Shown here: positions 44,186 through 53,601 of the stretch, piece by piece
Numbering within the stretch: position 1 is the first letter of the stretch
Layout of the letters: each line of letters starts with the position of its first letter
Origin: Oleispira sp963851095
Lineage (GTDB): Bacteria > Pseudomonadota > Gammaproteobacteria > Pseudomonadales > Oceanobacteraceae
Assembly: GCA_963851095.1 (NCBI GenBank)
Contig: CAWKOX010000025.1
Span: 186,001-250,000 of the forward strand
Direction of reading: 5' to 3'
DNA length: 64,000 nucleotides
The notes under the pieces: generated by a model
The model's database searches: none
Seen by the model: only the letters and a program-made list of their open reading frames with translations
Told to the model about the DNA's origin: nothing
Translations under genes and position numbers: made by a program

Positions 44186-45353
44186 TTTCTTTCCTAACAA
44201 CGGTCATTAATGCGATGTCATCTGGTACATCATCACCACTTTCAAGTGCAAGCGCTTTCACAATCGCTTCATGGTTGCCCGCTTCTTGCTCTATAAGTCG
44301 GAGCAGGTATTCTTCTTTTTGCGCCAAGGTCGACTGGGTCAATAACTCTAAGACACCGTCCGAGAATAAGGACAAAGTAAATGCCTTAGGTAAGCCCATC
44401 TGGTAGTCACTATAAACAGCATCACGAAACAGACCAACTGGCATCCCTCTTCCTTCTATATATTGTGCCTTTCCGTCAACTAACAAGACTGGCATAGGAA
44501 AATGCGCACCAACACTATAATTTAACGACAAGGTTTCTGTATTCAGCACGGCATAGACTATGGTTAAGTGCTTTCCGCATTCAGTATCCAATAACTCTTG
44601 ATTGATGCGTTCAAGGACTTTCACCGGATGAAATAGATCTTGGCTAGAACCGCGCTTTAGGTTGCGTTTTAGTCGATATGTAAGGTTTTTCAATAAGACG
44701 GTTACAAAGGCCGATGAGGCACCATGGCCCGAGACATCGGCAATATAGAAACCATAATGCTTATCATCCAGCGGGATATAATCTAGGAAATCACCACTGA
44801 GCATCAAAGACGGTCGTATTTTATGGCGAAAGGATAAACCGTCATCCTCAATAAAATCTGGCAGCATTTTCATCTGCACCTTACGCCCAGCTTGCTGGTC
44901 ACTGCGCAGCTCGTCTAAACTTCGACGAAGTTCACGGTTAGCCGATTCTAAGTGATCGCGATAGCCTTGATTCTGACGCTCTAGGGCGACAAGATCCAAA
45001 TTGCGTTGCACTGAGTGCTCTAGCATTACCATATCAATGATTGGTTTAACCAGATAATCACTTGCCCCCAAGCGCAAAGCTTGAACGACGTCGTCCATAA
45101 CCCCAGCGCCAGAGACGACAATAACAGGAATATTATCCTCGCGCTGCTTTACCTTCTTTAAGACTTCTAATCCATCTAAATTGGGCATACGCAAATCACA
45201 CAGGATAAGATCTATCTCCTGTGCTTCTAAGACTTCTAGGCCAGCCAAGCCACTATTGACCGCGATTACCGTGTAACCGCTATCTTCTAAGTAGGCTTCC
45301 ATACTATCTCGTACCATGGCCTCATCATCGATGATGAGTAAGCGCGCTTTCAT
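44172..45353 (-). CDS. rssB: Response regulator with PP2C phosphatase domain (RssB-like)
   Basis: 393 aa. The receiver domain (1-122) has the acidic pocket IDDEAM, phospho-acceptor Asp53 in LILCDLRMPN, and DYLVKPI. After a coiled-coil linker comes a SpoIIE-type PP2C domain: MLSGDFLDYIPL, YIADVSGHGASSAFVTVLLK, SLFSDGVLELL and DDIALMTVV, all metal-ligand acids kept, so the phosphatase is likely active, unlike E. coli RssB. In pseudomonads this protein governs RpoS together with its STAS partner. Start is ATG 45353 after GGGGTAG. Confidence 0.88.
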   Translation of the reverse strand: MKARLLIIDDEAMVRDSMEAYLEDSGYTVIAVNSGLAGLEVLEAQEIDLILCDLRMPNLDGLEVLKKVKQREDNIPVIVVSGAGVMDDVVQALRLGASDYLVKPIIDMVMLEHSVQRNLDLVALERQNQGYRDHLESANRELRRSLDELRSDQQAGRKVQMKMLPDFIEDDGLSFRHKIRPSLMLSGDFLDYIPLDDKHYGFYIADVSGHGASSAFVTVLLKNLTYRLKRNLKRGSSQDLFHPVKVLERINQELLDTECGKHLTIVYAVLNTETLSLNYSVGAHFPMPVLLVDGKAQYIEGRGMPVGLFRDAVYSDYQMGLPKAFTLSLFSDGVLELLTQSTLAQKEEYLLRLIEQEAGNHEAIVKALALESGDDVPDDIALMTVVRKENAAG

Positions 45354-45559
45354 CAAGCTACCCCAAGTTGGAAATATTGATTTATGCGAACAATATACGC
45401 AACCCAGTAGCAGTGCAATATTCAGCGATTAATATCGGTAAATTAACCCAAATTAGTGACTTTTATTCACAAAGATTAAATTAGTGCTTTACTTAAGACA
45501 GGATACTTATTTAAAGAGTTGATTCTAAACAATTCTAAATCATAAACAGCGGTGATAGC

Positions 45560-45895
45560 ATGAGTACAAACAATAACAAAAAAGGATCACTTGATATGAA
45601 CCAAGCGGCAAGAGATTACACCGAAAAACGTGATTTTATTCGCATGCAAATAAGCACTGATAGCAAAATAATACTTAATGGACAGGCCTATCCTGCTACC
45701 TGCTTAGATTTGAGTAGCACCGGCGCATTGATAGAAAGCGAACAGAGCTTTGAAGTTAATAGCCAAGTAACCCTATCAATTCAAAGTGGCGGTGGAGAAA
45801 TTAGACCGCTAGAAGCGCAAGCAACCTTGTTACGCGTGCGTCGCATGCCTAACGACCAATACCAATATGGCGCCAGTATCGATCGCTATTTATAA
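45560..45895 (+). CDS. PilZ-domain protein
   Basis: 111 aa. The c-di-GMP binding pattern is visible: TEKRDFIRMQIS, with a basic residue cluster before the domain, and CLDLSSTGALIES, the D/N-x-S-x-x-G motif. A single-domain PilZ protein probably relays c-di-GMP to a partner. Divergent from rssB, followed by a hairpin. Confidence 0.87.
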   Translation: MSTNNNKKGSLDMNQAARDYTEKRDFIRMQISTDSKIILNGQAYPATCLDLSSTGALIESEQSFEVNSQVTLSIQSGGGEIRPLEAQATLLRVRRMPNDQYQYGASIDRYL

Positions 45896-45915
45896 TAGAC
45901 CAGCATCATTCATAA

Positions 45916-45938
45916 CGCTTAGTCATCGCGACTAAGCG
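45916..45938. terminator. Hairpin between convergent pilZ and mlaA-like genes
   Basis: CGCTTAGTC and GACTAAGCG form a perfect 9-bp stem with a 5-base loop in the 75-bp gap between convergent genes. T tracts are short. Confidence 0.6.
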
Positions 45939-45970
45939 CACTCATTTAATTAAACTTAGTTCTGCAGTCG

Positions 45971-46789
45971 TTAAAAGTCCTTAGAATCTGATTCAGCCCC
46001 AAGCCCGTCATCATCAAAGCCATCAGCCTCATCAAAGCTGTCGTCAAAGTCGTCATCAAAATCATCACCAAACTCATCCTCAACAACCCCATCAGCCACA
46101 AGATATGCCCTGCGTTGCATATAAAAGCTACGGAAAAAAGTATACCGCTCACCGGTGATCAGACCTTCTGATGATAACAAGCCCGCACGCACATCGACAT
46201 TCCGTAATATCCACAAACCACCTTGCTGGGCAATTGGATCGACAATTTGGGTATAACCCAAGCCAGAAAGACTCTCACCTGCAAGACCAAAGCTATCCCT
46301 GACATTGCTAGGCCCCAAAAAAGGTAACATCACATAAGGTCCAGCACCCACCCCCCAATAGCCTAGGGTTTGCCCCAAGTCTTCATCGTGCTTGGTTAAT
46401 CCGATATGGCTTGCCACATCAAAAAAACCAAATAAACCAATGGTTGAGTTAATCAAGAAGCGCCCCGTATCAGACAAAGCCTGAATAGGTTTTAGCTGAA
46501 AGACATCATTAACAATAATAAGAACATCTTCTAAATTAGAAAAGAAATTGGTGATGCCCGTGTCGATAAATTGAGGCGTTACGGCGTGATAGCCCTCAGC
46601 AACTGGTTTAGCCACATAAGCATCCAATGTTTCATTGAAAGTGAACATCGAACGGTTAAAGCCTTCCCAAGGATCGATACGATCCTCAGGCTCATTGGCC
46701 GCAAAAATATTACTGCTGGCGATTAATAATAAAAAAAACAAACACCCAAGTGCCGCTTTGGTACTAACCTTCTGCAATTTATTTAACAT
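45971..46789 (-). CDS. mlaA: MlaA/VacJ-family protein
   Basis: 272 aa. MlaA removes misplaced phospholipids from the outer leaflet of the outer membrane. Core motifs: DPWEGFNRSMFTFNETLDAY, TNFFSNLEDVLIIVNDVFQL, RFLINSTIGLFGFFDVAS, and LGQTLGYWGVGAGPYVMLPF. The signal peptide ends SSNIFA-AN with no lipobox cysteine, so this protein appears to be cut by signal peptidase I rather than lipidated, unusual for MlaA. The last 45 residues are an acidic Asp-rich tail. ATG 46789 with AAGG upstream. Confidence 0.88.
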   Translation of the reverse strand: MLNKLQKVSTKAALGCLFFLLLIASSNIFAANEPEDRIDPWEGFNRSMFTFNETLDAYVAKPVAEGYHAVTPQFIDTGITNFFSNLEDVLIIVNDVFQLKPIQALSDTGRFLINSTIGLFGFFDVASHIGLTKHDEDLGQTLGYWGVGAGPYVMLPFLGPSNVRDSFGLAGESLSGLGYTQIVDPIAQQGGLWILRNVDVRAGLLSSEGLITGERYTFFRSFYMQRRAYLVADGVVEDEFGDDFDDDFDDSFDEADGFDDDGLGAESDSKDF

Positions 46790-46873
46790 CAATACGCCTT
46801 TTGTTATTTTTGGAATGATTAGCTTTTAATGAGGACCAACATTCAATAATAAGCCTACGACTTTAATAAGCTT

Positions 46874-49800
46874 TTAAATTCCCGCCTGAACATCAGTAGG
46901 CACTGAAGATGGAATCAACCAACTACCGTCAATATAACGAATCGTCCATATACCGCTGTCACCTTCAGGTCGAATAGTGCCGTAAATCACATCGCGGTAA
47001 TTGAGATAAAAAACCTGAGAAGCATCCGCAGGGTCTTTTTCATAATTCGCACCAACAGACTTAACACAGCGATTCGGCTGGCCATTTTCATCTTCGATGA
47101 TGGTGTAGTTTACAGAAGTAGGATCATAACGCTGAGATAAAAATGCCGTTATATCTTGGCTTTCAACCACTGTTGATGAATCATCCAAGGTTAACGTCAC
47201 ACCAGCTTTAGCGACTGATATGTTACCAGCATTTTCAAAATCCGCAGACGTATCATAACTGACCAATAAAGAACTAATCGCTGATCCTGTACCCAAAATA
47301 ATGCCAGAGCTGTCTGTGGTCGTACTGCTATAATTGTGCGACAAACCTGCGGTCAGGCGATACTGATCTTTAGACGGCGCAACAATACTCACATCCAATA
47401 ATGTCTTCGGTAAAGCATTACCACTGGCATCACGTATCTGCGTTTCACTCAGCAGGCGAACAGTATCCAAGCCTAAGACTTGTTGCTCAATAAGCGAGCC
47501 CGACATTGCACCTTGATCATTACTTAAGGTGTCCAAGACCAAACAACCATTAGCATCTAATGTCGTTGGAAAATTAACAAAATAGGTCCCTTGCCCATCA
47601 ACAGGCACCTGTTGAAATAAACCAATTTCCCAAAGATCATTAATTGTATTTTGTACATTCACCTTTGAATAAATTTTTGATTTTGGACGGCAGCTGGTCA
47701 CCTTTCCACTATCGTTCAGTTTGCATTCCTCTACTCGGTGCATATCAAGAACTTCGGTAAAATTGCCATCACGATCAGAATCGTTTTCATCAACAACACG
47801 CTCATTAGGATAAAAGCGATAGCGAACATCATCGCCATGAGTATTGATGAAATCAATCGTTTGCGCGACAAGTGTATTTGAACCCGCAGGGATATTTTCT
47901 GTTCCTAACGTGTAGGTTAATAAGTTTGGCAATACCTCACCCATTGGATGAGCATTATTGGTCGTAAAGAAACCATCAAACTGAGCCAACTTTTGCGCCG
48001 GGTAGTAACTGTCTGGGTTAGAAGCACTGCCGGTTATAACCAGACTGGACGTTTCAGTGTCCGTACCCGCTTCATCATCGACCTGATCACTAATACGTGA
48101 AGATAAGACCCAATTTTCGATATTAAAGCGTAATTCAGAGTTTGCATCCAGAGGATCTCGAACACCACGATAGAAGATTCTGAAAGCACCACTTAGCTCA
48201 AGTTCTGATCCTAGTAATACATTATCAGGATCATAATCAATACCTAGCTTTGATTTGTCATACAGTTCAAACTCACCCCAAATTAACTCGTAACCTTGAA
48301 TTTCAAGATCCGAATTCGTCGGTACACTGCTGACTTTTTCATTGTAGTAAATACGCATTGACGATGGAATTTCTATACTAAGCCCATCACTACTCATACT
48401 ATGAGCAAGTGACAGCACAAGATTACCCTTTTCCATTTCACCGGTAATAAAGATATCCATCGCATTAGAACTGCTTGGGCTAGTGTTATTATCGACTAAA
48501 TTTAGGTCCGCGATTTTTTGCGATACAGTAACCGCACTAGAAATAGCAATACCACTGGCCAGCACACCACTATTTAAAGTAAGCACTTTAGTGGTCTCAT
48601 TATAACTTTGCACAAGATCGGCAATGTCTTTTAAACCATTATTGCCTTCAGGGTCGACGTCTCCCGGAGTGTAGTTAATTGCACAAATATTGGCTGCTGG
48701 CTGCTTGATCTGACAATTTACGTAATACGATTGAATGCGAGCAAACTCCATCACCAAATCATCTAAATTCTCACGATGTTCATCGCCTACCGTTTTTAAT
48801 AACGCCAAATAACCATCAAATTCACTCTTATAACCCTCCTGCCAAAATGTTTGCTGATAACTTAAAAGGTCTTTAACGAACAGCTTTGTTTTTTCTAAGC
48901 CCAAGTTAAACTCAACCACTTCACCTGCGGTTAATAATTGCGTCAGCTCATCAGCGACCTGAGTTGTCTTTGAGCTGGCCTGAGTGGCTTCAATGGCGGT
49001 TATTTCGTCAGATAATTGAGTAATAACGGCATTGGCCGCGGCTTTGGCTTGTGTATTGGCAACATTTACCGCAATAGCACTTAAATTATCTCTAGCAGCT
49101 TCGTAAAGTGCTTGCAGTGTTAACGCTCGATCAGTATCAGGGGTATGATTGTAGAATTGACCACTATCCGCAGCGAACTGCTGCGCTACTAGCGCGATAA
49201 AGTTTTGATCACTTGCATTATTGTTATCAGCCCAATAAGCCAGCTCAAGTTTTTGCAAGCCTGCTAACAAAGCACCGTAGCGAATTTGGTTTCTAACGGC
49301 CGCTGTATTTTCATTAAACTTATTTAACTGCGTTAGATTGGCGGGTAAATCACCGATAATATCTTGCAAGCCTAAAACATTAGACGTTTGTGAGTTAGCA
49401 AGAACTACATCGTAAGGGGTAAACAACTGATTAAAGAAAACAGAAGAAGCCGTCGTTTCAAAGCCCGTATGATCATGACTCGCATGGTTATCATAGCCAT
49501 ATTTTACGTCAACTTCATAAGCAAAAGCCGCCGCCAACGTAGTAATTGCATTCACATTATTACGACTATCCTCACCGGCTGTATAAATAACCGCACGCCA
49601 CTCAAAACCACTTGTTGCAGGATAGTAGCTAGCAAATGTATATTTTGGATCAAGATCTCCACAACCCGCCGCTAATTGGCATTGTCGCTGAGTAGCAAGA
49701 TTGTCTTTGTCTTTATCGACATTGGCTATTTGCCCACGAGCAATGAGCAAAATAGTTTCATCATTGTTTACAGTTGCATTGTAACGGCTAGACGTATCGG

Positions 49801-50023
49801 TCGATTCACGTACGCCATTATAAATACCATTGGTATCAACAGAAACCTGACCAGATTCCGCAATTTGATTAACAACCACCTGGCCATTATTTAATCCCTG
49901 AGCACCAACCCAACCTTCGATAGCCGACGTTGTAGAAACACTATTGCTACTGCCTTTATCGCTGCAGCCTGCCAAAAGAGCAAACGACGATAAAAAAATA
50001 AGCGAACCTGATACAAACCGCAT
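46874..50023 (-). CDS. Large orphan lipoprotein
   Basis: 1049 aa, not recognised. The N-terminus is a lipoprotein signal (SLIFLSSFALLAGCSDK). Residues about 35-90 resemble a carboxypeptidase-regulatory-like beta domain (GQVSVDTNGIYNGV). The rest mixes helical parts (TQAKAAANAVITQLSDEITA) with beta-rich parts and a DENDSDRDGNFTE calcium-loop-like stretch. Two cysteine pairs, QRQCQLAAGCGD and YVNCQIKQPAANICAI, may form disulfides. Likely anchored in the outer membrane; function unknown. No operon partner. Confidence 0.8.
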   Translation of the reverse strand: MRFVSGSLIFLSSFALLAGCSDKGSSNSVSTTSAIEGWVGAQGLNNGQVVVNQIAESGQVSVDTNGIYNGVRESTDTSSRYNATVNNDETILLIARGQIANVDKDKDNLATQRQCQLAAGCGDLDPKYTFASYYPATSGFEWRAVIYTAGEDSRNNVNAITTLAAAFAYEVDVKYGYDNHASHDHTGFETTASSVFFNQLFTPYDVVLANSQTSNVLGLQDIIGDLPANLTQLNKFNENTAAVRNQIRYGALLAGLQKLELAYWADNNNASDQNFIALVAQQFAADSGQFYNHTPDTDRALTLQALYEAARDNLSAIAVNVANTQAKAAANAVITQLSDEITAIEATQASSKTTQVADELTQLLTAGEVVEFNLGLEKTKLFVKDLLSYQQTFWQEGYKSEFDGYLALLKTVGDEHRENLDDLVMEFARIQSYYVNCQIKQPAANICAINYTPGDVDPEGNNGLKDIADLVQSYNETTKVLTLNSGVLASGIAISSAVTVSQKIADLNLVDNNTSPSSSNAMDIFITGEMEKGNLVLSLAHSMSSDGLSIEIPSSMRIYYNEKVSSVPTNSDLEIQGYELIWGEFELYDKSKLGIDYDPDNVLLGSELELSGAFRIFYRGVRDPLDANSELRFNIENWVLSSRISDQVDDEAGTDTETSSLVITGSASNPDSYYPAQKLAQFDGFFTTNNAHPMGEVLPNLLTYTLGTENIPAGSNTLVAQTIDFINTHGDDVRYRFYPNERVVDENDSDRDGNFTEVLDMHRVEECKLNDSGKVTSCRPKSKIYSKVNVQNTINDLWEIGLFQQVPVDGQGTYFVNFPTTLDANGCLVLDTLSNDQGAMSGSLIEQQVLGLDTVRLLSETQIRDASGNALPKTLLDVSIVAPSKDQYRLTAGLSHNYSSTTTDSSGIILGTGSAISSLLVSYDTSADFENAGNISVAKAGVTLTLDDSSTVVESQDITAFLSQRYDPTSVNYTIIEDENGQPNRCVKSVGANYEKDPADASQVFYLNYRDVIYGTIRPEGDSGIWTIRYIDGSWLIPSSVPTDVQAGI

Positions 50024-50312
50024 GATTATATTCCAAACTTAAAAATCAATTATTCTGGTAAAAAAGTGACATCAAATCACTGATAACAAGCCACTGATAC
50101 GCCACGCATAAATACGTAAAACGAGCACCAGTGTAAAAAGGGGTTGATAATAGCAGCTAATCCATTGAAAAGAAGCCGACAGATAAACCCAGACTGAGAA
50201 TTCACAACCCCCAGAGACATATTGTTACATTGCGCTGCAATTCAACAACAGAACTAAGGCTAAAAATACCCTATCTTGTGTGCATGACTTAAATATCATA
50301 TTGCACACTTTT

Positions 50313-50350
50313 AAACGCCCGAGGTAATCTGTTACTTACGGGCGTTTTTT
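50313..50350 (+). terminator. Strong plus-strand terminator
   Basis: AAACGCCCG (50313-50321) pairs with CGGGCGTTT (50339-50347), followed by a run of seven T. The inner TAA/TTA pairs extend it. It is a textbook terminator on the plus strand, yet no plus-strand gene lies upstream of it, only the divergent minus-strand lipoprotein gene. It could end a small RNA from the 50030-50310 region or serve, less well, the DUF599 gene on the minus strand. Confidence 0.75.
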
Positions 50351-50466
50351 TGCCTAAAATTTAGTATCTGCGATACTAACTTTTAAAGCCCCCCTATCCT
50401 TTAAAGCGACATTCAACAGTTAAGACACCAGCGCTTAAAAAGAATTCAACGAATGCTTAAAGATAC

Positions 50467-51183
50467 TTAAAGAATTTTATAGTCACTACCAGTCTGCCTT
50501 AGTGCCTGCAACGAACGCGATTTAAACTCACGACGATACAATACCGCTACAACAAAACCGCTCGATAATAAGAACAAATACGGACTAATAAACCAAGCCA
50601 AAACCGACAGCGCAAAATAATAAGCACGCAAACCGTGGTTATAGCTTAATCCAGCCAAATCAATCACTCGTGCCGCATAAAATGCGTAACGCTCTCGCTC
50701 ATCTTCTGAGACCTCCGCCTCTTCAACTAGCGGAGCTGCACCCAAGACAATCGAACAAAATCCATATTGGCGCATCGACCAAGTAAAGGTAAAAAACGCG
50801 TAAACAAAGATAATCACAAGCATAATTACCTTCAATTGAACCGATAATGGACTGGTATTATTAGCAAAAGGAATTTGTGAGACCAAACCAGATACCTCAT
50901 CAGACACAGTAAAGACCGTTAACAAACCCGCCAAAATTAAGATAGTCGTTGATGCCAAAAAACTAACATTACGCTCTAAGTTAGCAATCAAAGCCGCATC
51001 TCCAACTCGAACATCACGCATTAATACTCGACGCATCCAAGACTGACGATAGTTATGCAGCTCAGACGCAAGAGAGGATTGTTTATTTGCACGATGCCGA
51101 GAATAAAAAGTATAACCAACCCAGCATATTAAAAACCAAATAAGGCACATTGAATTAATTAGTATTTCTTGTTCAAATTGCAT
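50467..51183 (-). CDS. DUF599-family membrane protein
   Basis: 238 aa with four membrane helices (IWFLICWVGYTFYS; ASTTILILAGLLTVF; VIMLVIIFVYAFFTFTW; LAWFISPYLFLLSSGFVVAV). NYRQSWMRRVLMRDVRVGDA and AALIANLERNVSFLAST match DUF599. Unknown function. It is divergent from yebG. Confidence 0.83.
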   Translation of the reverse strand: MQFEQEILINSMCLIWFLICWVGYTFYSRHRANKQSSLASELHNYRQSWMRRVLMRDVRVGDAALIANLERNVSFLASTTILILAGLLTVFTVSDEVSGLVSQIPFANNTSPLSVQLKVIMLVIIFVYAFFTFTWSMRQYGFCSIVLGAAPLVEEAEVSEDERERYAFYAARVIDLAGLSYNHGLRAYYFALSVLAWFISPYLFLLSSGFVVAVLYRREFKSRSLQALRQTGSDYKIL

Positions 51184-51364
51184 GGACGTCCTTCATATCT
51201 ACGACAAATACGCTATTTAAAAATCAATATCACTACCCTATGAATGATAACGGATTTACCCTACCGCTCACCAGTGCTAATACCATCATCGCGCCGCTTG
51301 GTTTTAAACGAAAGTGATATAACCCATTTTTATCCCCTAAAGGAATGATTCATAGGATCTTTTC

Positions 51365-51407
51365 TTGACTCAACCGGCACAATCAAATACTGTTTAGCCA
51401 TACAGTA
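51365..51407 (+). promoter_or_regulatory. yebG promoter with LexA (SOS) box
   Basis: A -35 element TTGACT (51365-51370) and -10 element TACTGT (51388-51393) are 17 bp apart. Overlapping the -10 is TACTGTTTAGCCATACAGTA (51388-51407), a full match to the gammaproteobacterial LexA consensus CTGT-N8-ACAG. LexA bound here would block transcription until DNA damage. Confidence 0.88.
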
Positions 51408-51425
51408 CTTTTCAGGAGTAAACCC

Positions 51426-51689
51426 ATGGCAGTGGTGACTTTATTTATGTCAGACAGAGATACCAGCAGAACCTTTACCAGCAAAAAAGAGGCGGATGAT
51501 TATGACAAGATGCTTGAGCTGGCAGAAGCCGTTAGTCACTTTATGGAAAACAACATTGAAGGCCTAAACGAGCAACAGGTTGAAGAAATAGGACTGATTT
51601 TTGCTCGTAACAAAGATCGAATGTCTTTAGCTTTAAAAGGTAAAACAGAGGTTCTATTTGAATCAGCGGATGACAGCAGTAACGAGTAG
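51426..51689 (+). CDS. yebG: YebG-family DNA-damage-inducible protein
   Basis: 87 aa. YebG is a small SOS-induced protein in E. coli with no known activity. MAVVTLFMSDRDTSRTFTSK and KKEADDYDKMLELAEAVSHFM match the family, and a near-perfect LexA box lies upstream. ATG 51426 has AGGAG before it. The tail is acidic (ESADDSSNE). Confidence 0.9.
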   Translation: MAVVTLFMSDRDTSRTFTSKKEADDYDKMLELAEAVSHFMENNIEGLNEQQVEEIGLIFARNKDRMSLALKGKTEVLFESADDSSNE

Positions 51690-51825
51690 AGGTTACAGAC
51701 GATTCACTAGAGCAAGATTCAATAGAGCAAAAGCAGAAATCAGCGTCGAATATCCAACGGTAGGTAGAGTAGGTAGATCCAGCGCCAAAGATCCTGACTA
51801 TAACCCTACCTATTACCACTATATT

Positions 51826-52230
51826 CTAGTGAAGAAAATCATTAGCAACTGGCATCGCACACAAGGTATCACGCTGCACATCCAGCGGTTCACAGACCAA
51901 GCAATCATCGTATTCATTAGGACAAATAGTAAGCCAAGCACCCTTCTTACCCATATTGGTCAACCAATGGCTTGCCCAAACCTGCACAGGAATTGCGACG
52001 GCTACACATCCTTCCCACTCATCCATCGCACACTGCATTGCCAATTCTGCATGCGGCCAAACTGGCAAGCATACTTGCTCTTCGGTACCTAGCTGCACAA
52101 AGCCATCCTCATCACGCAAACCCCAAACTTGCTTATGCTCAATCGTTTGGTCAATGAAGTATTTATATAAAGCTTCTTCCCCCATGCTCGCAACAGATTG
52201 GATTTGCTGTTCAGTTAGTACGTTGTTCAT
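51826..52230 (-). CDS. DUF2750-family protein
   Basis: 134 aa from ATG 52230; a frame to 52266 adds 12 residues without better support. DUF2750 features: LTEQQIQSVASMGEEALYKY, QVWGLRDEDGFVQLGTEEQ, CLPVWPHAELAMQCAMDEWE, then the C-terminal half ending LDVQRDTLCAMPVAN. Soluble cytoplasmic protein of unknown role. Confidence 0.8.
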   Translation of the reverse strand: MNNVLTEQQIQSVASMGEEALYKYFIDQTIEHKQVWGLRDEDGFVQLGTEEQVCLPVWPHAELAMQCAMDEWEGCVAVAIPVQVWASHWLTNMGKKGAWLTICPNEYDDCLVCEPLDVQRDTLCAMPVANDFLH

Positions 52231-52532
52231 ATGACAAGTCTCAATAATACGGCTCTCTGATGACAAGGCGAGAGCAAAAAAGGACGCGCACTTTCTTCGA
52301 TTTAGCAGACAAAATCAAGCCCTTTTTATTCTCAATATCTCTTGATTTTTCCACCCACCATCGAACTCAAACTCGGGGGTTTTTAAGTCACTGTTTTATA
52401 AGGAAAGATCCATATGCAAGCATTTCTTTGATATTTTGCGTAAATGAAAAAAATATTCAGATTGTTAGATTCAGGCAAATTAGACTAGAATGCGTCAGCT
52501 TCATTATTTCATAACAGCGTCGATATATAACA

Positions 52533-53495
52533 ATGAAACATGACATCCCCCAAGAATACTTATACCGAAACTACCTACACCCTCGCTACTGGGTAACATG
52601 GTTAGGCATAGGCATGATGTTTCTTATCTCCCTCTTACCTTACAAAGCGCAAATGTGGCTAGGCACGCAGCTCGGTTTATTAATGTATAAGCAAGGTGGC
52701 AGTCGCCTACAAATCACTCGCGCCAACATAGATGCCTGCTTCCCAGAATTATCTGCAGACGAACGTGAAACCATTATTCGTGAGTCTTTTATCGCCAATA
52801 TGAAAGGTATGGTAGAAACGACTATTGCTTGGTGGGGGGACCACAAGCCCATCCTCGACAATCTAGAAGTACACGGCTTAGAGCATTTAAAAGAAGCCGA
52901 GGGGCGTGGCAAGGGCGTAATTTTAGTAGGTGGTCATTTCAGCATTCTCGACCTAGCCGGCCCAATGGTTAATAGCGTATTTAAGTTCAGCTATATGTAC
53001 CGCCCTAACGACAACCCTTTATTCAATACTGTAATCGAACGTCACCGCATGCGTTACCGTCATGAGAAGTTCAACAAGTACCAGTTAAAAGAAATGACCG
53101 ATTTTATCAAACAAGGTAATACCGTTTGGTATGGTTACGATCAAGATTTCGGAAAAAGACGCTCTGTATTTGCCCCTTTCTTTGGCATTCAAACCGCCAC
53201 AGTAAAGGCCGCAATGCGACTGCCTCGCGAAACAGGGGCAACCGTATTAATGGTTAGCCAATTTAGAGAGCATGACGGTCAGTACAGCATAAGATTTTCA
53301 CCAATACTGGAAGATTTAGCAGAAGATGATGATGTGATAGCCGCGACCCGTTTAAACGCACAATTGGAGTCGTTCATCAGAATACACCCTGAACAGTACC
53401 TTTGGATGCACCGTCGCTTTAGATCACGACCAGAAGGTGAAGAACCATTTTATCCAAAGAAACAACGCAAGAAAAAGAAGAAAGCCGCTCATTAA
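52533..53495 (+). CDS. Lipid A acyltransferase (LpxL/HtrB family)
   Basis: 320 aa. An N-terminal membrane helix (WVTWLGIGMMFLISLLPY) precedes the acyltransferase domain with the H-x4-D catalytic motif VGGHFSILDLAGPM, then YRPNDNPLF, and the conserved WYGYDQDFG and PFFGIQTAT. It adds a secondary acyl chain to lipid A at the inner membrane. Whether it is LpxL or a paralogue cannot be set from one copy. The C-terminus is a basic KKQRKKKKKAAH tail. Confidence 0.9.
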   Translation: MKHDIPQEYLYRNYLHPRYWVTWLGIGMMFLISLLPYKAQMWLGTQLGLLMYKQGGSRLQITRANIDACFPELSADERETIIRESFIANMKGMVETTIAWWGDHKPILDNLEVHGLEHLKEAEGRGKGVILVGGHFSILDLAGPMVNSVFKFSYMYRPNDNPLFNTVIERHRMRYRHEKFNKYQLKEMTDFIKQGNTVWYGYDQDFGKRRSVFAPFFGIQTATVKAAMRLPRETGATVLMVSQFREHDGQYSIRFSPILEDLAEDDDVIAATRLNAQLESFIRIHPEQYLWMHRRFRSRPEGEEPFYPKKQRKKKKKAAH

Positions 53496-53517
53496 GCGGT
53501 CTAAGCACACTCAAAAC

Positions 53518-53585
53518 CGATTAGCGAAATAAGCGATGACTTCTAATAACCGATGGTTATTAAGCCATCGTTGCTTCGCTAATCG
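53518..53585. terminator. Long bidirectional hairpin between lpxL-type and EamA genes
   Basis: Outer arms CGATTAGCGAA (53518-53528) and TTCGCTAATCG (53575-53585), then an imperfect middle, then inner arms AATAACC and GGTTATT around GAT give a stem of about 30 bp. It lies between two convergent genes, 23 bp after one and 17 bp after the other. Confidence 0.75.
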
Positions 53586-53601
53586 TTATTCCAGCATTGC
53601 C

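Noticed and set aside
51658..52092. 144-codon plus-strand frame after yebG
   Set aside because: Antisense to the DUF2750 gene for most of its length; basic random-looking product and overlap with the end of yebG.
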